Assembly (NCBI RefSeq): GCF_001074825.1
Contig: NZ_JUPG01000181.1
Coordinates: 62,001-126,000 of the forward strand
DNA: 64,000 nucleotides
From: Streptococcus pseudopneumoniae
GTDB lineage: Bacteria > Bacillota > Bacilli > Lactobacillales > Streptococcaceae
Direction: 5' to 3'
Both the position numbers and the translations under genes were made by a program. The notes beneath the pieces were generated by a model. It was not told the origin of the DNA. It did no database searches and worked only from the letters and a program-made list of their open reading frames with translations. Shown in pieces: positions 35,647-43,790 of this stretch (positions within the stretch are counted from its first letter, which is position 1; each line of letters begins with the position of its first letter).

Positions 35647-37428
35647 TTAATCTTCGAATTTGAACCCTTCTTCTTTAAGTTTGTTTAATCTGTTCTTATT
35701 ACTTTCTTTTAAGAAAATCATATCTGCTTCGTCAGCATAAGTGTCAAAATCTTTTACAAAAATATATTCTTTATTTTTAGAATCATACCCAGGTTTATTC
35801 GGATCTTTATTACTTATAAATCCAAATTCTAGCCAAAAACGGAGGAACTCTTCTGTACTTAGTTTATTTATAGCTTCCCAGATAGTATTGCTCCAATCCA
35901 AAAATTGAAGTACTTTATCTAGTTCATACAAGTGCATCATTATTATTATATATTTCCACCTGTATGACGAGAATTCTTTATTGTAAGGACTTAATCCTAT
36001 ATCAAGACCTACCATATCTTGATACCTAAAAATTTTATGTTTGAAAATAAAATAGAATATCTCGCTTACATCTGTTTTACCTAAAACTTTCATTAAAAAT
36101 AAATAAGTATTTTCAACTAATTCTGTATTAACATCTTGAGTCCCTATCCTATACTCAGGAATTTTAGTCTTAACCTTCTTCTGTAAAATAAGATTTATTA
36201 ACAAGTTATCTTCACTGTGAGTAGATAATTTTAAAGCATTTGAAAACAATAAATCTTGTTGTTGATTAGTTAGTTTTTCGTATTCTCCATTGATAAAATC
36301 TAGGAAATCATTCTGTGAAAGTAAAATTTCATTAGAAAGTTGTTGTCCATCATTAATAATCTTAATCAATTCATCAGTGCGTCTATTTGATGGTACTTCA
36401 TTTATAAGGTATCCTTCCCTATTTGAAACATAACAACTAGGATATAAATCATTTTTTTTAAATAAAATATTATGAAGTTCTTCAATTAATAATTGTTTAT
36501 TCGAATCTATTTCAATAGAACCTTTACCTGTCTTTAGACTTTCATAAAATTTTGGATAATATAGAAAAAGATACAAAACAACTAGTTGTTGCTCAATTTG
36601 AACATATTTCACTTTATTACGTCCAATCAATTCCAGATTAACATAATCATTAAAGCGTTCTCTGTCTCGTAAATTTTTTCCATCTTTTATGAACACATCT
36701 TTAAACACATCAGAAAGCTTTATTTCTAATCTATTTTCCAATTGCTCGAAATAATCACTCCATATTTTTGTGGGATGGAGAACAAATGGAAGTTCAATTC
36801 GTCGATCTATAATTTTTGAGAGATAATTACTATTATTTCGATGAATTATATCGATATCTCCAACGAAAATAATCGGAAGTTTTCCATTAAGTAAGCTGAA
36901 AAGTTTATAACTAGCTTCCTGCTGTTCTTCAGTCATTCTATCAAAATCATCAACAACTAAGACTTTCTTCCTACATGAAAGATAATTTTTAGTCAACAAC
37001 CAACTATAAATTCCATCTGATTTTATTTTCAAAAACTGATGGATTGCAACTATTAAAGCAATTACTCCTGCAAACAAAACAACCCAATTAGGTACAAGAA
37101 CACTTAGACCCAAATCAACTACATTAGTCATTAGGATTGATAATGCAATGCATAGAATCACAACTAATCTAAGTCCCCAATAAACATATGGATGTAACTT
37201 AGCAAAAACTGTCTCTAGAGTTGACCGACTATCATTTAATCTCCAAAAATCAATGGTTACTAATTTAACTTGTTTCGTATCGTCAACTTCTTTAAGAAAA
37301 GTAGACTTACCTGACCCCCAAGTACCATTTAGAAAATAAGTCTTATTCTCGTTTAACAAATTTGCAAAATTTTGCGCAGCAGTTAAAATTTCAATTTTAT
37401 CTAGTTCTATAAAATTTTTCTCCGCCAT
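35647..37428 (-). CDS. KAP-family P-loop NTPase with two membrane helices
   Basis: A 593-residue KAP NTPase. Walker A is NGTWGSGKST (34-43). Two transmembrane helices (about 83-102 and 112-132) are inserted between Walker A and Walker B, as in KAP proteins. Walker B is KVLVVDDFDR (155-164) and a sensor-like IIFVGDID follows near 187. The C-terminal 300 residues are AT-rich-encoded and of unknown fold. KAP proteins include F-plasmid PifA and the phage-defence Tmn group, which act at the membrane. Cotranscribed with the HAD gene upstream and the PD-(D/E)XK-like gene downstream. Confidence 0.8.
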   Translation of the reverse strand: MAEKNFIELDKIEILTAAQNFANLLNENKTYFLNGTWGSGKSTFLKEVDDTKQVKLVTIDFWRLNDSRSTLETVFAKLHPYVYWGLRLVVILCIALSILMTNVVDLGLSVLVPNWVVLFAGVIALIVAIHQFLKIKSDGIYSWLLTKNYLSCRKKVLVVDDFDRMTEEQQEASYKLFSLLNGKLPIIFVGDIDIIHRNNSNYLSKIIDRRIELPFVLHPTKIWSDYFEQLENRLEIKLSDVFKDVFIKDGKNLRDRERFNDYVNLELIGRNKVKYVQIEQQLVVLYLFLYYPKFYESLKTGKGSIEIDSNKQLLIEELHNILFKKNDLYPSCYVSNREGYLINEVPSNRRTDELIKIINDGQQLSNEILLSQNDFLDFINGEYEKLTNQQQDLLFSNALKLSTHSEDNLLINLILQKKVKTKIPEYRIGTQDVNTELVENTYLFLMKVLGKTDVSEIFYFIFKHKIFRYQDMVGLDIGLSPYNKEFSSYRWKYIIIMMHLYELDKVLQFLDWSNTIWEAINKLSTEEFLRFWLEFGFISNKDPNKPGYDSKNKEYIFVKDFDTYADEADMIFLKESNKNRLNKLKEEGFKFED

Positions 37429-37456
37429 ATCTCACCTAAATCTTCTCATCTACAAT

Positions 37457-38653
37457 TTATGATTCAAATTTTTGTTGAATATTTTCAACTTTGTCTCTAA
37501 TTAACTCATCAGTATTGCTACCGAGTTGTTCAATTATATACTGGTAAAACTTTTTAATATCTTGGTCATTCAAAATATGTAATACCTGTGTATTTTCCAC
37601 TGCAATTTCTAAGAGATCTTCTATTTCTTCTGGTTTCCAACTAGTATATTTTGATAATTTCTCGATAATAGCATGAGTACTTTTGAAACTAGCACTACTT
37701 TCCAAAGAGTTAATCAAGTCTATTTTCTCCTGTTCTTCTCTTGGTTTTTCTTGTTCGATAGCTTCCTTCTGATTAATATATTTTTTCTTGTACAATTTTT
37801 CGTTGTACACAGTTTTATCAATGATCAATTTCACAAGTTCATCAAGCTCGCTACCTTCCGAATAATCTGCAGGGGCAAAATAAGAAATACGATTATCCCT
37901 CATCATTTTATAGACTTTATTTTTCGCCTTCACTTTATCTTTTTCATCTGGATTAAAAACACCTATAGAATATCCGCCTTGAGAATTTACCAATTTCATA
38001 CAAGGAATATCCGTATCGCTGTCCCCTAGATAAACCATATTCCGAAATGGAACTCTGATTTCGTCAGGTGCGAAAGAATCATTAACCGCTTCATCATTAA
38101 CATCAAGGACACCCTTTGAGATACGAAAAAGAAACTGTGTTTTATTAGTATAATTCACTACTTGAGCAGGCCAGACAGCAACTCCATCATCATCAAAATA
38201 GAAAGAAGTTGCGTACAATTCTTTAAACTCTTTTGCAATTGAAGTTCCTTCTATCATCTCTTTTAAACCTGAAGATATAATATAATGCTCGACAATGATT
38301 CCTTTATCAGCTCCGTAGTCTCTTATGCGTTTAAACCAATCCTCTACTCCTGGAAAAAGTGCAACCTGAGATCCATACTCAGCTAACTTCTCTTTTGTAA
38401 AAACAATTTGCCCACGTGCTTTTTTCTTCATTGTATACATATAAGCAAGGTTTTTATCCATATTGTTTGCTGCGGCACGACTATTTGACTCCTTCCAGAA
38501 ATCACCAATCATATCGCTACCTTCTGGTTGTACTGTTTGGATATATCCTTGAGCCTGCATATCATCTGGAGAAAGTGTCTTATCAAAATCATAGCATAGC
38601 GCAATAACAGGTCTATCTGTTTTCTTTTCACGGTTAAAAGTTGTATCTGGCAT
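37457..38653 (-). CDS. HAD-superfamily phosphatase-like protein
   Basis: A 398-residue protein. The HAD nucleophile motif is CYDFDKTLS (D22, D24), the second motif is HYIISSGLKEM near 126, and the acidic metal motif is YLGDSDTDIPCM near 208-219. A lysine lies between these in the expected place. The last 130 residues are a charged helical extension not typical of HAD enzymes (EKLYKKKYINQKEAIEQEK onward). AAAGGAG precedes the start. Position is directly behind hsdS and in front of the KAP gene. HAD proteins with this extension recur near type I restriction genes as I recall, but I know of no tested function. Confidence 0.8.
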   Translation of the reverse strand: MPDTTFNREKKTDRPVIALCYDFDKTLSPDDMQAQGYIQTVQPEGSDMIGDFWKESNSRAAANNMDKNLAYMYTMKKKARGQIVFTKEKLAEYGSQVALFPGVEDWFKRIRDYGADKGIIVEHYIISSGLKEMIEGTSIAKEFKELYATSFYFDDDGVAVWPAQVVNYTNKTQFLFRISKGVLDVNDEAVNDSFAPDEIRVPFRNMVYLGDSDTDIPCMKLVNSQGGYSIGVFNPDEKDKVKAKNKVYKMMRDNRISYFAPADYSEGSELDELVKLIIDKTVYNEKLYKKKYINQKEAIEQEKPREEQEKIDLINSLESSASFKSTHAIIEKLSKYTSWKPEEIEDLLEIAVENTQVLHILNDQDIKKFYQYIIEQLGSNTDELIRDKVENIQQKFES

Positions 38654-38683
38654 AATTCGCTCCTTTCAGTTAAATAAAAAATA

Positions 38684-39772
38684 TTAAATAAACATATCCT
38701 GCAAGAGTTTCTTTTTGAGTGTTTCCAATTGAGAAAGTTTTTCTTGGTAAGAATTGATGAGGTTATCGAGATTATAGAAATAGGCACCGATGGCTTGCTG
38801 TTCAGGAAGTGATGGAAATTTTGAAACAACTTTTTCAATGGTTTTCTTTGATAAACTTGGTACACCAGTAGATTCATCAAACTTTTTCCAACGAACTTTT
38901 TGAAAAATTAAGAAAAGATAATATAAATCATAGCCTACTTTACATGTCACATAAAATAAAGTATCTACAGTCCAAAAAGGTGCTGATAATAAATATGGTT
39001 TATCTATAGTTCCTTTTCTTCCAATACCTATAGCATCCTCATCAGATAATTTATCATTTACAGAAAGCATGTAACCACCCGTGCCATATACAGGAATGTC
39101 CCCATCCTTTAAATGTTTATAATCTCTACCAGAATTAATATTACAAACCTCTGACAAATTCTTCCTTTTCCACTCACCTTCAAATCCATCCAAACGAATC
39201 TCAGGAACTGTCTGTCCATCTTTTGGAAACATCTTAGAGAGCATGGTCGCCTTGAGAGATTGGTAGTTGGCGAGATTGTCCTTGTAGCTAGCCAGAAGGT
39301 CGTCGAGGGTGCGGAATAGGGAGCCGATGGCGGATTGTTCTTCAATTTCAGGATAATACACTTTATAGTTCCCAAGTTGTGGAGCTGTCAATTGAGGAAC
39401 ACCCGTAGATTCATTTAAAATTCTCATAGAATTAATCTGATTTTCAAGATAATCAACATCAATTTTTTCCGATTGAAGAGTCAAGAGTCTAACAATTGGA
39501 GTAAAATTTTCATGTCTTGCTACTGCATATCCAACATCTCCACGACCCGTAACAGTCACTGCAGGAGCTTTCACTTTATAATCTTCATAAAATCCAACGA
39601 TTCCTTTGTTTGTCAAAGCATTTGCAATAACAGGATATTTTCCACTTTCCTTCAATTTTACTTTATCTACATCACCACCAGCAGATATTTTGACTATATC
39701 TGCAATTCTATTTTCTGTCCAAGAACCTTGATAGGAATAGAATCTTATTTTAGGAATATCTTGCTTTATCAT
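38684..39772 (-). CDS. hsdS: HsdS, type I restriction-modification specificity subunit
   Basis: A 362-residue protein with two target-recognition domains (about 15-155 and 195-335), each followed by a conserved helical spacer (QSAIGSLFRTLDDLLASYKD near 145 and QQAIGAYFYNLDNLINSYQE near 325). The QPAIxxLFxxLD repeats are the HsdM-contact helices. The frame is intact, unlike hsdM and hsdR. The second half-site region is AT-rich relative to the spacers, as expected for exchanged TRDs. Without HsdM it should have no catalytic partner unless another HsdM is supplied elsewhere in the genome. Confidence 0.9.
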   Translation of the reverse strand: MIKQDIPKIRFYSYQGSWTENRIADIVKISAGGDVDKVKLKESGKYPVIANALTNKGIVGFYEDYKVKAPAVTVTGRGDVGYAVARHENFTPIVRLLTLQSEKIDVDYLENQINSMRILNESTGVPQLTAPQLGNYKVYYPEIEEQSAIGSLFRTLDDLLASYKDNLANYQSLKATMLSKMFPKDGQTVPEIRLDGFEGEWKRKNLSEVCNINSGRDYKHLKDGDIPVYGTGGYMLSVNDKLSDEDAIGIGRKGTIDKPYLLSAPFWTVDTLFYVTCKVGYDLYYLFLIFQKVRWKKFDESTGVPSLSKKTIEKVVSKFPSLPEQQAIGAYFYNLDNLINSYQEKLSQLETLKKKLLQDMFI

Positions 39773-39810
39773 ATTTTTATCTAACCTTCATCAAGCTTTT
39801 TTTAATAAAA

Positions 39811-42036
39811 TTAATCTTCAAAATGAATTTCTCCCTCAGCAACATTATAAATATCAATCATTTCCTGAACGTCAATTCTATTCACAAGCCAACCACGCAT
39901 AGAACATTGACTAATGAAATCAGAAATCCTATTTATCCCTTTCATTTCTTTAAGTGTTACAACTATTCCAAACCTAAGTTCTCTACCATCACCATTGTTA
40001 AGTCGTTCCTTAGTTTTAAGACTAAACCCCCACAAACCATCACCATATGCCTTCTTAGCTCGCCCATTTGGTTTAACGTACTCTATAATTGATTTGATAT
40101 TATCCCATTTTCTATACAATCCTCTAGCATCTGTTTCAGAAAGAGACACATTATCATTTTGTTTATTATCATTCACAGTAATTATTTTCTGTCCATTAAG
40201 TCTACCAAAATAAATATCTAATTCTGTATTTGTATAATCAACTCCTTGATTCCTAGAACACTTGGGAAAATAACACAACGTTGCTTTAGCAATGTAAGGG
40301 TGCTTATCATCAACAACAGGCACTGGAAGATTATAATTGTATGTATCAAACATGATTGATTCTCCAGATATAACAAACTTAATCTCATCATCTTGGGAGT
40401 TAAGCACATTTTCGATTTTTTGAGGTACTACACCATACCCGATTAAATTCATAGAACTATTTGCTTTTGACCATGATATTGCAGAATCAATAATTAAAGC
40501 TTTCGCTACCTCCCTACTTAACCCTATCTTATGGATTAAATATGCTATTTTTCTAGTAATCCAAGGTGCTGCAAAAGATGTTCCTGCTACAAAATATTCT
40601 CCTGTAGGCATACAAACTCTTATTTTGTTTTTCCCATCCCCTCCAAAATAAGAAATATCAGGTTTATTAAAGAAGGACAACACTTTACCTTCTCTAGAGT
40701 ATGTCGCTGGTTTATTATCCTTATCAACGGCATTCACAACTAGAGAATTTATCGAATCTGCTGGTGCCCCTATTTTCATTCTAGCTTTATCACTCACTCT
40801 TTTATTTGTTCCTGCTATCACAAATATAACATCAAATTCATATTGTATTTTATCTAACAAAGCAGCTTCTGGAGAAATGAAATTTTTTTGAATTTCTAAT
40901 GCTGACCCTAATGATAAATTCCATACCTTAATATCTCTATTCTCTGCTACTATTTCTTTAATTGACTTAAGTATAGAAAATGAACTAAACTTGCTACCCC
41001 TTGCAACTCCAAAATGTTTAACTCTAAAACGACCACAACCATCATCTAATTCTGGATTAATTGAAGCACCGTCAACAATTAACGAAGATACAGCTGTACC
41101 GTGTTCATAATCAGTTGGATTAATTGGAATATCGGCATTTACCTTATCTTGAAATGTCACCCATTCAGAAAAATAAACACTACTATCAAACATAGTATCA
41201 ATAACTCCGACTACCGGTTCATCTGCAGGTGAAGGAATTGTCATTCTATGCCCGCTATCAAAAATTTCAAAATTCTGAGTATCCAATTTCGATAAATCTG
41301 TAGTAGCCATAGAAATCAGATAAGGAGCCTTTTCATTTAAGATTTCTAACTGATCCGGAGTCAATAATATCGTTGTCTCATCAATCACTCTGTAATCAGG
41401 AACATTTAAACCAACCCTCTTTAATAATTCACTTGTAGGTACTTTGGTATCAAAGATACTAATAATTGATGTTCTTAGTTCATCAAGTTCATTTTTGGGT
41501 ATTGCAAAATTTTCAATCGAACTAATGTCTACAATAGCTTGTAAAAATTTTGTTCTAGCAATTATTCCTGGTTCATAATTATCTGTCCTGTCACTAATCG
41601 AATTTAATTTTTCTGTAGAAATTTCTCCATTGAAATCTTTAATAAGTAATGATGCAACTATATTCAAAGTATTAATCGATTCATCCAAAACATCTAAATC
41701 TACGTAATAAGTAATAACATGTTGCTTCTCTGTAGAAGTTTTATCAATAAATTTGGCTCCAACAACGCAATCATTTGGTTGAATTCTACTATTTTTTTTA
41801 AATAGTTCTCTCATTCTTCTACTTTTTGCAACAACATCTACATAAGTTACTGAAATTAAAGCTCCTTCAAAATATGAGATATTTGACCAATATTCTTTAA
41901 GTTCTTCGAGCTCTTTTTTTAATTTTAATATTTTTTTTTCACTTACAATTTGATTAGCCAACAACTTTGGAGAACCTGGTCGACCACTACTTGATTTTTG
42001 CTCAAAACGCCCCTTTAATTGCAATAATTCATTCAT
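39811..42036 (-). CDS. Subtilisin-like serine protease (IetS-like)
   Basis: A 741-residue S8 family protease. The catalytic triad is visible as D280 (GVIDTM), H312 (EHGTAVSS) and S487 (GTSFAAP), with the oxyanion N411 (IAGTN). About 270 residues precede the catalytic domain and about 240 follow it. There is no signal peptide, so it is intracellular. It follows the AAA ATPase gene by three bases. An AAA ATPase plus subtilisin pair is the composition of the IetAS phage-defence system described by Gao and colleagues. Assignment rests on this pairing. Clearly AT-rich. Confidence 0.8.
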   Translation of the reverse strand: MNELLQLKGRFEQKSSSGRPGSPKLLANQIVSEKKILKLKKELEELKEYWSNISYFEGALISVTYVDVVAKSRRMRELFKKNSRIQPNDCVVGAKFIDKTSTEKQHVITYYVDLDVLDESINTLNIVASLLIKDFNGEISTEKLNSISDRTDNYEPGIIARTKFLQAIVDISSIENFAIPKNELDELRTSIISIFDTKVPTSELLKRVGLNVPDYRVIDETTILLTPDQLEILNEKAPYLISMATTDLSKLDTQNFEIFDSGHRMTIPSPADEPVVGVIDTMFDSSVYFSEWVTFQDKVNADIPINPTDYEHGTAVSSLIVDGASINPELDDGCGRFRVKHFGVARGSKFSSFSILKSIKEIVAENRDIKVWNLSLGSALEIQKNFISPEAALLDKIQYEFDVIFVIAGTNKRVSDKARMKIGAPADSINSLVVNAVDKDNKPATYSREGKVLSFFNKPDISYFGGDGKNKIRVCMPTGEYFVAGTSFAAPWITRKIAYLIHKIGLSREVAKALIIDSAISWSKANSSMNLIGYGVVPQKIENVLNSQDDEIKFVISGESIMFDTYNYNLPVPVVDDKHPYIAKATLCYFPKCSRNQGVDYTNTELDIYFGRLNGQKIITVNDNKQNDNVSLSETDARGLYRKWDNIKSIIEYVKPNGRAKKAYGDGLWGFSLKTKERLNNGDGRELRFGIVVTLKEMKGINRISDFISQCSMRGWLVNRIDVQEMIDIYNVAEGEIHFED

Positions 42037-42039
42037 TCT

Positions 42040-43083
42040 TTAACATCCTTTTAACTCTCTTGAAACCTGACTTTTTGAAATACCTTTCAAAATCTCTATT
42101 TCACGTACTGTGAAACCAAGCTCTTTTAATTCTTCAATTGAAACTTCATCTATAGATTTATATGCATTTGTAAAGATTCGCCTCAAATAATCGTATTTAT
42201 CAGTTAAACTGCTAAAAGCTACTGCACTCTTTAAAATATTCTTTAGTTCACCTGGATAAGGAATAGGTTTCATCAGAGAGATAATCTTTCTCAATAATTT
42301 ACTATTTTTCCCAGATTGTTTAAAATCTTTTAAAATATCACTCATTAAAATATTTGAAATATCTAATAAATCATCTTGATTATAATTATTAAAATTAATT
42401 ACTGCATCAAAACGTCTTATTAAAGCTTTATCAAAAACATCAAACAGATTAGTCGTAGCAATTAAAACAACCTCATTATTTAGTGAGTCTATTCCCTTCA
42501 ATATAGCAGAAGTTGCTCTTCCCATTTCTCTCAAGTCATTGGTATCTAATCTATTTAAAGCAATAGCATCTATTTCATCAAACAATATAACTACTCTGTT
42601 AGGTTTAGAAAAACTATTTATTTCCTTAAAGAGTGAAGCAATATTCTTTGACGTTTGTCCTAATTTACTATCAACTATTGCTTCAAAATCTACAATATAA
42701 AGTTCTCGTTCCAATAGGCGAGTTATTTGTTTTGTTGTCTCTGTCTTCCCAGTCCCTGGTGCCCCTTCAAAGAGAAACTTATTTACTCCAATATTCCTCC
42801 GAACAGCATTCACTATCCCAATCACATCTTTTGAGATAGGTTCTGGCAAAGGCAATGATTCTAAGTTCAGCAGTGAAACCTTCCTCAACGATTCAATATC
42901 TTCTTTATTCATTTGTGGAACAAAAGTATTAGCATCTGATAGCAATGCCATTATATATTCAGCTAACTGATAGTCTCCACTTTTATCAAATGATTTTGCT
43001 ATTTCATACGCTTCAGTCCTGAATCCAGACTCATTCTTCTCTGTAAAATACCTAATTAAGTTAATCACTTGCTTTTTTTTCAT
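42040..43083 (-). CDS. AAA ATPase (IetA-like)
   Basis: A 347-residue classic AAA protein. Walker A is GAPGTGKT (107-114), Walker B is VVILFDEIDAIA (164-175), sensor 1 is LIATTN near 207-212 and the arginine finger region is IRRFD near 222-226. The first 80 residues are a helical partner or substrate-binding region. The C-terminal end looks like a small HTH (GFTVREIEILKGISKSQVSR). It probably feeds or gates the neighbouring protease. Its start has GGAGG nine bases upstream and a near-perfect promoter. Confidence 0.82.
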   Translation of the reverse strand: MKKKQVINLIRYFTEKNESGFRTEAYEIAKSFDKSGDYQLAEYIMALLSDANTFVPQMNKEDIESLRKVSLLNLESLPLPEPISKDVIGIVNAVRRNIGVNKFLFEGAPGTGKTETTKQITRLLERELYIVDFEAIVDSKLGQTSKNIASLFKEINSFSKPNRVVILFDEIDAIALNRLDTNDLREMGRATSAILKGIDSLNNEVVLIATTNLFDVFDKALIRRFDAVINFNNYNQDDLLDISNILMSDILKDFKQSGKNSKLLRKIISLMKPIPYPGELKNILKSAVAFSSLTDKYDYLRRIFTNAYKSIDEVSIEELKELGFTVREIEILKGISKSQVSRELKGC

Positions 43084-43113
43084 TGCTAGACCTCCATTTT
43101 AAATACTAAACTA

Positions 43114-43142
43114 AGTATAACACCATGGGACAAAAATGTCAA
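43114..43142 (-). promoter_or_regulatory. Strong sigma-A promoter of the ATPase/subtilisin pair
   Basis: On the minus strand TTGACA (43142-43137), 17 bases, TATACT (43119-43114), 31 bases before the ATPase start. The -35 is perfect and the -10 has one change. The -10 lies inside a small inverted repeat ATACT...AGTAT that could be an operator. Confidence 0.85.
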
Positions 43143-43160
43143 TTTAGGGACAGATAAACA

Positions 43161-43205
43161 AAAATAACAGGCATTGTACTTTACTAGACAACACCTGTTA
43201 TTTTA
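43161..43205 (-). terminator. Terminator of the single-TM gene
   Basis: On the minus strand AAAATAACAGG, an inner TTGT/ACAA pairing, CCTGTTATTTTT. It separates the preceding genes from the ATPase/subtilisin pair. Confidence 0.8.
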
Positions 43206-43769
43206 TTACTTGGAGAACTTAAATTGGTTCTCCACCTCTAATTTTGCTTTCACCCATTCCGCTTTCATATAACAAGAAAATTCATCAGAAACTATATTCA
43301 GCATAGCTTTATATTGTTCAGGAACATCATATCTTTGCAATTCCTGAAAACTTGGTACAAACTCCGAAAAAGTGATATCTCCATAGGAATACTCTAATTT
43401 TTCTTCCAGAAAATTAACTAATTCATTAAATATACTTACAATCTCAAAGTTTCTTCCATCACTGTCTTTTTTAGGGAAATAAGAAATTAATTGATAATAA
43501 CTTGACCACAAATTTCCTCTCAACATATTAAAATTTTTATCAAAATTTTCTTCATTATCACATACTCTTAAAAACAATAACTCATTATGAAACTCTGTAC
43601 TTAATTTAATAAAATTCGAGTAGATTTCTCTAACTTCCTTAATCCACTGAACACGAGAACTTGAGATAATCTGGGCTTCTATTTGAGCCTTATTATTTCT
43701 AATAGTTACAAAAATATTCACAATTGAAACAAATGCTGCGATTCCCGCAAAAATGGTAGTCCAATTCAT
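43206..43769 (-). CDS. Single-TM hypothetical protein in the hsd locus
   Basis: A 187-residue protein with one N-terminal membrane helix (about 5-24, IFAGIAAFVSIVNIFVTI), followed by a charged helical cytoplasmic part with SRVQWIKEVREIYSNF near 38. GGAGG lies nine bases before its start. I recognise the RVQWI pattern as common in small membrane-anchored proteins of Gram-positive accessory regions, without an assigned function. It follows hsdR by 21 bases and is ended by a terminator, so it is probably cotranscribed with hsdR. It could be a membrane effector or an immunity-type protein, but nothing in the sequence decides this. Confidence 0.65.
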   Translation of the reverse strand: MNWTTIFAGIAAFVSIVNIFVTIRNNKAQIEAQIISSSRVQWIKEVREIYSNFIKLSTEFHNELLFLRVCDNEENFDKNFNMLRGNLWSSYYQLISYFPKKDSDGRNFEIVSIFNELVNFLEEKLEYSYGDITFSEFVPSFQELQRYDVPEQYKAMLNIVSDEFSCYMKAEWVKAKLEVENQFKFSK

Positions 43770-43790
43770 ACTTTTTCCTCCAAAGTTTTA

